A stretch of DNA of 54,190 bases. Origin: Acanthaster planci (taxonomy: Eukaryota; Echinodermata; Asteroidea; Valvatida; Acanthasteridae). The translations under genes and the position numbers were made by a program. The stretch is taken from assembly GCF_001949145.1 (NCBI RefSeq), contig NW_019091454.1:317853-372042 (forward strand). The letters run 5' to 3'. Below the pieces are notes generated by a model. It made no database searches, was not told the DNA's origin, and saw only the letters and a program-made list of their open reading frames with translations. Every line of letters begins with the position of its first letter. Positions within the stretch are counted from its first letter, which is position 1. Positions 45,285 to 54,190 of the stretch are shown piece after piece.

Positions 45285-47346
45285 CTATGGAGCATCAAAA
45301 GTGGACAACCTTATTTTCTCATTTTCTGTCAGTAGATTTTCGGGACTTTGGACTTTGCGTATAGCATTTTAAACGAAATTTTCCGCTAGGAGAAATTTGG
45401 ACTTTACTTTAACAACTCTTCGTGGCGCGTCAAAAGTGGACAACTAAAAACTTCAAATTTCCACTGGCAAAATTACTGTCATGCTTCCAAAGTGGACAAC
45501 CCCATTTTCTCATTTTTTGCTAGTAGATTTTCGGGTTTGGGGAATTTACGTAAAGCATATTCAAAAGCTCAATTTTCTGCTAGCAAAAATTGGGAATTTA
45601 CTTAAAGAAGTCTTTGTACCACGTCAAAAGTGGACAACTAAGAACTTCAAAATTCCACTAGAAAATTTTATTTGATGCTCCCAAAGAGGACAACCCCATT
45701 TTCTCATTTTCTGCAAGTAGATGTTCGGGTTTTTTGAAGTTGCACCACCCCTTTTCATAAAACCCAATTTTCTGTTATTAGAAATTTGGATTTTTCTTTG
45801 CCGACGGCGGGGTGGACCAAAAGTGGGCAAGTTAAAACTAGAAGGACACTTTCCTCCCTGCGTTGAAAATGAACGGTCTTAGGAAGATTGGCATCACCCG
45901 ACCCTGAAAAAAATAAGGTGGACGAAAGTTGCGAGGCTGCGAGAGTGACGGTCCTTTGTATATATACATGTAGGTTTACTGCAAACGTGTGGAGCCGTCT
46001 GTTGACGGGCATCAGGCGTCATTTCCCTTGCTGCATGTGATCGGCCTTTTTCATGCAACTTGTATATCCATTTAGCCGATTTTGTGAAAAAGATCGGACC
46101 TTCTTCACGTCAAGGATGTGAATTGTATGGGATTTATCGCAGGGGAGTATTATTCTATAGGAAATAAAAAATTATGGTGGAAGTTACTCGGAGTGGCAAA
46201 AGTGAACGACCAATTTTTTGATATTCAGATATCCTAAGATTTGTTATTCAATCCACCGTCCATGCATTTCACAGTACAGGTATCTGATGACTGCTCTGGG
46301 CCGTCAATTGCAAGTTTGTGTTTAAATTGCGTCAATATCCTTTCACGTTGTCACTTTGAATCATTTGTCTTCATATTTATGACCCAGGCCTCCACTCTAA
46401 CTACCAACATGTATTGATGACTTGAACAAAGATTTGAATGATAAATATTAAATTAGATCTTTGATGCCATATCAGTGACCGACTGGTGTACTGGCTGAAA
46501 GATTTATTTACTTTGTGGCTATCCTTTTTTGTTATTGGAATTACCGGCTGAATACGTGTTTTGGAATTACTTTGTGGGATGTCAAAATTATTTCAGCAAA
46601 TTCAAGTTTTTGAAACTCTTGATTCACTAAACAGCACTTAGCTTCTTCTCTTGAGATGACTTTTTTGATTACAACCTGTTTTCGTTCCACAACAAATTCA
46701 ATTTTTCTACTGGAATGGACAGAATGGTTTATTCTAGCTATAACATCGTTAGGGACATATCACCATGCGCTCATTTATTCAAAATGGAAATTCCCGACGG
46801 CAAGCCACCACCGTCATTCGAATTACACTGTGTGCTGAATCGGAAGTTTGCGGTACCATAAAGGACTGTCAGGCTTTCGATGGCCCCTTTCGTATTTGCA
46901 TTTCTCCGAATAGGAATCATCCATATTTTTTCCCGAGCAGTGAAGCCATCCGCCGACGCGTCAGATGCAGAACATTGACTCTCTACGGTTGATGTTGGCT
47001 GCCCATCTTCCCAAGACCGTTCCATTCTGAGCGTAGGGGGCACAGCGGTCGTTTCAGTTTTCAACTTGTCCACTTTTGGACCACCCCGCAAAGTAAAATC
47101 TAAATTTCTGCTAGCAGAAATCTAAATTTCTGCTAGCATAAATTTGGATTTTAATTTTTTATGAAAAAGGGTGGTGCAACTTCAAAAAAACCGAACATCT
47201 ACTAGCAGAAAATGAGAAAAAGGGGTTGTCCTCTTGAGAGCATCAAATAAAATTTGCTAGCGGAAGTTGAAGTTTTTAGTTGTCCACTTTTGACGCGCTA
47301 CGAAGGCTTCTTTAAGTAAATTTCCAATTTTTTGCTAGCAGAAAAG
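45285..47346 (-). mobile_element. Family 1 element, copy B, with long terminal inverted repeats
   Basis: The core 45830-46925 matches copy A (622-1770) in reverse. The left arm, 45285-45830, holds three tandem units of about 190 bp, each containing AAAAGTGGACAAC and CATTTTCT...TAGATTTTCGGG. The right arm, about 46995-47346, carries the same units inverted (CAACTTGTCCACTTTTGGAC, then TTTCTGCTAGCAGAAA and GTTGTCCACTTTTGACGCG). The element is therefore about 2.06 kb with terminal inverted repeats of at least 300 bp whose arms differ in unit number. No transposase frame is present; it is presumably mobilised in trans. Confidence 0.75.
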
Positions 47347-48204
47347 TGAGTTTTTGAAATTGTTATGTGTACGTTGACGTGTGTACATTGGCATAGCCAA
47401 AGTGAATGCCATCCTATATGTGTGCGACCGTCTAGTAACGTGTGGTAAATCCGTAGTGACAGGATTGGGAATCTGTAATAACGGATTGGCAATCCGTAAT
47501 AACAATTGGCAACCAATATTGAGAATTTTTTTGTTTCCAAATTTAATGTTTGTTTTTGTTTTGAGGGGTTTTTCTAGTACAGAAAAGTAAGGTTGTGACA
47601 AAAGGTCCTATCAAATTCTTTGAATTGGGAAGTGAAGCTAGATTTCTGGTATACGTTTACCGCACGATAACTTTGGTTTAGCGAACACAATCCTCTGTCT
47701 CGGGGTCTGAATAGGATGAATGGAGGTCCCTTGGTCCATGCTTGGACACACACACAGGAAAAAATCAAAGCACTCTAGCAATTTACATGTTGTTTCAGCA
47801 CTAGTATAATACATGTCGAAATCTATCCACCCCATCCGCTCTCACCTCCATTTCTCCACCCCCCCCACCAACAACCAGAAACATTGAAACCACAGAGAAT
47901 GTGTAATACCTACTTGTACAAGTTGAAGAACACTAACAGCCGTAGACAGCTTGGCTTTCATCGACCTTCGCATTAGCCTTTAGTCAAGGCGCACGTGGCC
48001 TAGCAGCCAGAGTGTGGGTCATGTGTCCAGGTAGCCGCACGTGCTTTGAGTAAAGCCTATCTTTGCATAAGCCCTGCCCCCCTAGATTGAGCTCCTCGCA
48101 TGTACAGATGTATGGTGCGACCAGCCAAAAGGTCCTTGATGTTATATCTAGTCCCATGGGATTGGTTAGAAACAGCTGTTGGTGACGTTCAGGCAGTGGG
48201 CAAC
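47347..48204. other. No gene recognised
   Basis: Contains a locally repeated GGATTGG-AAT-type sequence near 47462-47500 (GGATTGGGAATCTGTAATAA, GGATTGGCAATCCGTAATAA). Otherwise unremarkable. Confidence 0.35.
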
Positions 48205-49790
48205 AGTTAGCCTTGGTCAAGGCGTTCGTCATTCGTCGCAACGCAGCGCAGCTCGCACCAGCCGCTCGCTGACCTAGTAGGCCTACGTATCTGTACCGTA
48301 CATGCGCGTACGTACATATGTTCACACCTGCATACTTTGCAAAATCAAGGCGAAGAGTGACCTCACACGGCCCACGAAATACGTAAATCAGCAGAACCAG
48401 GACGAACGTCTTGGTACTGGTGCAACCGTCCGCGGCCGGGCGGTGCTAATGCATGAGTCAATGTTTTAAAGGAACCGGTAAATAGAAATATTTTTATAAA
48501 TTTTACTTAAAACCTTTGAAATTGCATCTCTGGGTTCAATTAACCTCATTTTAAATTTTTGTTTTGCAATTTTAACCCATATTTTGATGGTTTTTTGGCT
48601 TTTATGCTAATGTATTTGCATATTCATGAACAGAACTGTGATGTCATCCAAGGCACTGAATCTCAATGTTGCACTGATTTGTGTACAGAAAATTTATAGC
48701 TTTTTTTAACAGCTGCTATGGCAGACTTCATTTTCTTAAGTGGGAAATTTATTGCTGTGTAACTATTTGGCAATAATCCAGTAAAAATCATGTTCGCAGA
48801 AATGTTCCCAGATAGCAAATTTGGGGTTCACAATTTGAACATGAAAACATGCAACTTGAACCATGTCTTTCTGGATTTACATCAAAGCAAACGCGCCCTC
48901 ACTTGTCCAGAAATGCTTGGTCAATTTTTAATGTTTTAAAAAGTGCACCGTTCAGTTCACATAACTCAAAAAAATGTCAAACAGTCTTCATAGTGGAAAA
49001 TATGAGTACAGAGATACACAAAAAGTGATTCAAAGAAAAATTCATTTCCTGGATCCTGTAAATGCGCTTTTGGATTGGTTCATTGCTACAAAGTAACTGT
49101 ATAATTCAAGTCGGTCGTAAGGTAAAAGGTTATTTAAACGCGCACGCGGCTATAATGTACATGACAAGTCAATAATATTTAATTTGTTCGCTGATCTGAG
49201 TAATCGGAGATCGAGTTTGCCTTTGCTTTGCTTTGCCATACAGATTGTGATTGATTTTGTTCAAATGACTAACGCTATGGGCTTTGTATCTGCTCGGAGC
49301 AGAAAGGTGCAGCTTGAAAATTTATAATTTCAATGTTAAATTTATTTCATAATTTATTTGCAGCGGAATTCAACAAGTCAACTCGTCGTGCTGCAGTCGT
49401 CTCGGAATGTCCGCCATTTTACATGGTCATCATGTATGCCACTTCACGTTGATGGATCATGCATGTACGTGTATACTTAGCTGAGATTGGTCACTGTGCA
49501 CTCATCGCAGCCTGCATGTATTCATATTCGCACACAAGGTCGTGGGCTAAAAATCTAGCGCAAAAGTAAAGAAAAACCATAAGCTTCTGCGGACGGTTGC
49601 ACCAAATTTAACCAAGGCGTTTGTCCTGGTTAAGCTGATTTGCATATTTCGTTGGCCGCGCGTGGTCGATCTGATCCTTGATTTTGCAATGTATGCTGAT
49701 ACGTACTAGGTCAGCGAGTGGCTGGTGTGAGCTGCGCTGCGCCGCGACGGATGACAAACGCCTTGACTAAGGCTGGGCCACAGTGAGTGA
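48205..49790. mobile_element. Foldback element with ~200-bp inverted arms and a nested family 2 copy
   Basis: The left arm, about 48210-48435, pairs with the right arm, about 49590-49785. Matching blocks are AGCCTTGGTCAAGGCGTT with AACGCCTTGACTAAGGCT-type sequence; CGCAGCGCAGCTC with GAGCTGCGCTGCG; CGCTGACCTAGTA with TACTAGGTCAGCG; and GGTGCAACCGTCCGC with GCGGACGGTTGCACC. The space between the arms is largely filled by family 2 copy 3 (48467-49068). Confidence 0.75.
48467..49068 (+). repeat. Family 2 interspersed repeat, copy 3
   Basis: Closest to copy 1 (4755-5332, inverted). Landmarks are AAATAGAAATATTTTTATAA, TGAAATTGCATCTCTGGGTT, GTATTTGCATATTCATGAAC, GTGATGTCATCCAAGGCACT, CTTGAACCATGTCTTTCTGG and a TTTCCTGGATCCTGTAAATG end. 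Confidence 0.75.
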
Positions 49791-51808
49791 GACAATGCTT
49801 GTGGTAAGAGAGTCGACAAGGCCACACACAGTACACAGTGGAGAGCTGGGAGGGATGTAGGGTTGGTAGCATTCGGTTTAAAGATTTCACCAGTTCGCCT
49901 GGCTGGTGAGTGAGCTCAACATCAAATTTAAAGGTGACTGTACAGTCTGAAAATATTGTCCTCGACTGAGGAATATTTGGATAGTCACGTTGATTGACCA
50001 AATGTGCGGAACTTTAAAAAGCTGTAAAACACCACTTCCTTGTTTCTTTACTACTCTGGGGGTTAATAGGTTTTCGTTCGAACAATTATCCATGTGTGAA
50101 CTGCATGAGGTTCCAAGAGAAGTGGTCAACCCTACATTAACAATTCACAGGGGATGAATGGTCTCACATATCACAACTTTTGGCAGAGCACATTTTTCTT
50201 TAAAGAGTATAGGATCTGATATTTACAGGTGTACATTTATCGAGGATAAAACAATGAACACAATTGGGCCATCTTTGTAGACAATGGGCTACAATTCAAG
50301 ATCTTGAATTAAAGAGAACCCAGTGGCTGAAATATGTGCCCAATGGCCCACGCCTAGTGGTCCAAACTACCTCCATTCCCCGGGGAAGGTGTTGGTTAAG
50401 AAATATATAGGGAAATGATAAGCACATGTCCTGAAAATTCATCTGAGCTACATTAGTAAGAAATACCTGAAACTATAAAACTAAATATTTGTGACCCAAA
50501 CGTTTAAATGTCAATTCTACTTTTGAAGATTAAATACAGTGTGTTCGATTTTTACGGTCAAATTGAGTGCAACCCTGTGATAAAATTTGAGCTTAAAATT
50601 ATGGAATACCCGCAAGCATATCTTCTACTTTCCAAAGGTCTTCAACTTAGAAAGATGTAATGTTCCAACATACACCTTAGCAATAATGAATATTCTTATG
50701 GTATTTGGCAAAGTAACATTGTAAGTCTACTACACACAGATAAGTGTAATTTGCATTGCTTTTTGGTGTCCTCTGGTTTATTTTTCTAATTCATTCTCAT
50801 ACAGTGTACAAAACGATTTAAATAGCACTTATTGTAAGGTGAAGTGATCACACCTGCACGTTGTCTTTTTAACCACCCATGCCGTGGTTACCTGACCAAA
50901 AATGCCATTATTTCTGGTGTCCATTGAAAGAAGTTTTTCGATGAAGTCATGTAATTGTGTTGCTGTTAATAAATATTGATAAAACAATTTCTAGCTCAGG
51001 TTCCTTGCAAAGTTGGAGCTACAAAGTGGCATAGGTATATCCAAATGGCTTTCCGTTTGACAAAGGGGTCTGCATGCACACTCTGTGAAAAGTTTCTGAT
51101 TTTTTACACACATGCCCTATGATCAGTTCGATAAATTTAATCAATTCTTTTTGGTAAGAATCTTGCCTAGAAAAAGTACGTTTTCAACGTTGCGGTCTGG
51201 TTTCACGTCCGCGTGATTTTCGTTAGACTGAACAAATAATGTACTGCTGGAAATAGCCAAAATGAGGTATGTGGGTTTTATAAGAGACCTTTGATGCTTT
51301 TAATGGCTTTAATGAATCAGATTAGAAGATCGTCTATTGTGTGTTTATAATTTTATACGCATGGTACGTGTATTTTCATATGCATTATACAGTTGATTAA
51401 AAACACAATTATTAATTTGAATGGAACAAAGCTGAACATGTTTATCGATTTTGTCTGTGTTATTGCAAGTCCTTTGGTACTTGCGAAAATACATGCCGAA
51501 ATGATACATTCACAGAATGAATGGTAAAAATTATTGGTAAAAAGAGATTGGTAAAACATTACACAACTTAAGTAAAATTTGGCCAAAGTGAAATGCACGA
51601 CTATTCTGCAATTTCAAACTGAAATGTTTTCAATGTAATTTTGTAACTTTATACGAATTGTGTAATTACGGTCAAACTTTGACTCTTGCTATGTAAAATT
51701 TACAAAATAGGACGTAAAATTGCTATACTTTGTGTTAATATTACCTACCTCCATGATAATACGGACACAATGGGAATAGGGCCTACGTATCACCACGTTT
51801 TTCGATTT
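49791..51808. other. No gene recognised
   Basis: About 2 kb of AT-rich sequence with short frames only. Possible 5' flank of the exon at 51809. Confidence 0.35.
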
Positions 51809-51907
51809 ATGGCGGACGTGTGTACGTCAACCAACGGGCTTCAAGACGGGAAAAAAGGAAAGTTGTATCGAAATGCAGTTTTGAGCAACCTTTACGAAAA
51901 TTTGAAG
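51809..51907 (+). CDS. Candidate first coding exon of an unrecognised gene
   Basis: An ATG in the context TTTATGGCG opens 33 codons beginning MADVCTSTNGLQDGKKGK and ending VLSNLYENLK. They stop exactly at an AAG|GTAAAT donor in phase 0. The composition and lysine-rich N-terminus look protein-like, but I do not recognise the family. No following exon was found before the LINE at 52340, so any continuation lies beyond it or outside the window. The frame is also open upstream, so the start could be earlier. Confidence 0.3.
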
Positions 51908-52339
51908 GTAAATAATACTGTATGTATACATATCTTAGTTAAGAATGCGAAGTATAAACTTGTGTAATTGTTAAAATAACGTTCTCGCTGTTGACACTGT
52001 GTGAGGCCTATTACATACACAGTAATACTTCAATGCTTGGCTGCTGTGGACACACAGTGTATTGTTTTGTCAATTTGTTGCGGATGGCAGGCCTTCACTG
52101 CCAGAAACTGTATATACACTTATCATAATACATTCATTTCATAGGCTGAAGTCTAGTGCATATGTTTACAATTGACCTGAGTGTCCTTGGCCTGATTTAT
52201 TTGAGTCTGGACGTGTTCTTAGCGAGCTCCAGAGTAGGCCTACTAAGTGTCATTTTCTAGCCTTTTAGACCTTGTACGGTCCTTGTTTCTTTTTCTTGTT
52301 TATCAATGTACATAGATTATCCTTGACCAAGCTCACCCT

Positions 52340-54190
52340 ATATGTTTCTGTATTTTTTGCGTTTTTGTGTGTGTTTTTTGTCCTTGTATCATTGGTTTCT
52401 CGCTGAGTTGGCCAATCATGCAGAATGTTCGGGCGTGGGTCAAGCTCGCGATACTGGCAAGCCCACTGTCATCGATGCAGAGCCTTCTGTGGGTGTCACC
52501 AGAGATAATGGTGTCGCCAGAGATAATGGTGCCGCATTTAAAGCAGAAGACAATATTTCTATTGAATGGTACCTCCAAAGATTCCATGAATGAATGCCGG
52601 ACAAAAAGGTCACCTTTGCCGGTAGAATCTCCAACAACCGCATTGTGTATCTGAATTCCAAGATGGATGTCGCTGACGCGACACCTTCGTGGAACTCAAC
52701 CCATTAGTACGACCAACAACCCGTCTCACATTTTCCAACGTTTATCCAGAAATTCCTAATGCAGTTCTCCTGTACAAATCTGTACTGCAATACTGAAACT
52801 GACGAGAGCGCTCTCGAGACCTTACTTGCTGACTTGACGAGTCTAGACCCTCTGGATGTGGACGACCTCGATGCACCTCTGCGCCCGGAGGAGCTAGATG
52901 CGGCAGTCAACCTTCTCAATAAAAATATAACCCCTGGACTTGATGGTTTAACCTCTTAATTTTTTTATCACCTTCTGGCCTGTGTTTAAAACTGAATTTA
53001 TTCGATGTTCTTAATTTTCCGTCACTACTGGTTCACTGCCTTTTTCATTTCATAAAGCCGTTGTTACTTTCCTAAGAGCGGTGATATCCATGATATTTCT
53101 AACTTGCGTCCTGTGTTTCTTCTTAATACCGATTATAAAATATTTGCTAAATTACTGGCCAACTGTCTCAAACAGTATGTTCGCAATATTATCCACTTAG
53201 ACTAAACAAACAGTATTCCTAGTTGTGCTATTTATGCAATTGAAACCTTATTCGTGATATAATGCAATTCTCTAACGCTAATGATTCTCTTCTGGCCGTG
53301 GTCAACCTTGATCAGAAAAAAGCTTTCGACAACGTTGATCACGGCTACCTATTCAGTAGGATGAAAGCCATGGGTTTTGGGGAAGAATTCTTGACATACC
53401 TTGATTTATTGTACAGCGGTGCTGAGAGCCACGTCGAAGTGTGCAGTGGTCTTACTGCATCTTTTCCTTTTCAGAAGGGCATTCGTCAAGGATGCCCACC
53501 TTTGGGTTTACTTTACTCAATTGCTCTTGAGCCTTTTCTTCATAATCATCGCAAACAACTCGACGGATTTAGCTTTCCTATCCAAACACTCACACTTTCT
53601 GCTCGGTTTCGGCCTACGTTGATGATATTTCAGTTTCCGTCACCTCCGACGTTTGTCTCGATATTATCGTCAGGGTGTATAACATGTATAGTAAATCCTC
53701 CGCTGCTTCCCTCAACTATACTAAACCCCAGTGTCTATGGGCTGGTTCTTAGTTTGAACGAAGCAACAAGCCGCTGAACTTTCAATGGAATAACCAAAGT
53801 CTCCGTTTCCTTGGAGTCCACTTGGGAAATTGAAACAAAACCGGGTCAAGTGCACAGAAAAACTAGACAAAACTCTTTCCCGCTGAACCCCTTTATCCCT
53901 CTCTTATTTAAAAAAAAAAGTCCTTATCGCTAACCAGCTTGCTGCAACGCAAGTCTTTCACTCGATTGTTGCTCCTTGTTCTCCTGATGACATCCTGAGT
54001 GGACTGCAAAGGCGACTTTTCGACTTCGTCTGGCCCGATTAACGTCACTTCCTTAAAAAGGAAAAACTTATTTTCAACCTTGTAACCACGCTGGGCTTGG
54101 TCTCGCTTGTCTTCATTGTTTCGAAAAGAGGGGTCTGTTTGGGCCAAGAAATGGTGGAATTGTGTCAGTATGGCTCAGGATCATCTCTGT
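52340..54190 (+). pseudogene. Tx1/L1-type LINE with ORF1-ORF2 internal deletion, runs off window
   Basis: 52440-52785 holds ORF1-like pieces: SIEWYLQRF, KVTFAGRISNN, YLNSKMDVADATPS, and, after a frame change, NPLVRPTTRLTFSNVYPEIP. At about 52785-52795 the sequence passes straight into the region just before the reverse transcriptase of ORF2 (TETDESALETLLADL, then LNKNITPGLDGLTS). All of the end of ORF1 and the endonuclease are missing. The polymerase follows in several frames: SNLRPVFLLNTDYKIFAKLL, the motif A block VVNLDQKKAFDNVDH (about 53298-53342), RQGCPP, and the YVDD catalytic motif at 53615-53626, one frame off. FLGVHLGN and NQLAATQVFHSIV come next, and LQRRLFDFVWP follows. The order and wording match Tx1-clade LINEs. 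Multiple stops and frame changes make it dead. Confidence 0.82.

Noticed and set aside
46771-47091. 106-codon minus-strand frame partly shared with 467-760
   Set aside because: The shared part reflects near-identity of the two family 1 copies at the DNA level; the rest does not match and has no domain.

Overview
The window is animal nuclear DNA. The evidence is a four-exon gene with phase-consistent GT-AG introns up to 7 kb long, a second spliced locus, AT-rich non-coding sequence, and remnants of several retroelement types: two non-LTR LINE groups, a tyrosine-recombinase retroelement of the DIRS/Ngaro type, and a possible Penelope-like fragment. There are also many inverted-repeat elements. 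The palindromic octamer TAGGCCTA occurs at least nine times. The repeat repertoire and the invertebrate-type MOLO1/TPM-domain gene fit a marine invertebrate such as an echinoderm, hemichordate or cephalochordate, but the species cannot be fixed from this sequence.

Layout. 622-2165: copy A of a non-autonomous element (family 1). 4755-5332: copy 1 of family 2 (minus strand). 5431-6334 (minus): a spliced THAP-domain gene that looks dead. 16327-18459 (minus): a broken DIRS/Ngaro-type retroelement, gag then the end of pol, with a 5'-truncated LINE lying between the two parts. 18962-19210: a tRNA-like, hairpin-forming insertion flanked by direct repeats. 22877-24170: two opposed pieces of a CGACGCA-type minisatellite element around a 247-base assembly gap. 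24585-29110: family 3 fragments, a possible Penelope endonuclease fragment and copy 2 of family 2. 30370-30850: a near-perfect foldback.

32577-43846 (plus) is the one clearly intact gene. It has four exons (175, 142, 109 and 270 nt) joining to one 231-residue reading frame for a secreted-then-anchored TPM/MOLO1-family membrane protein. Its introns hold a LINE 3' fragment, a GAT microsatellite of about 320 bp, small palindromes, a second LINE-like 3' end and an antisense DIRS/Ngaro pol fragment. 45285-47346: copy B of family 1, inverted relative to copy A and with long terminal inverted repeats. 48205-49790: a foldback element carrying family 2 copy 3 inside it. 51809-51907: a possible first coding exon. 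From 52340 to the window end: a Tx1/L1-type LINE with a large internal deletion that joins its ORF1 to the middle of ORF2.

There is no operon-like cooperation between genes here. The interest lies in the complete MOLO1-like gene with upstream short ORFs, the decayed THAP locus, and the layered, nested and inverted transposable elements.
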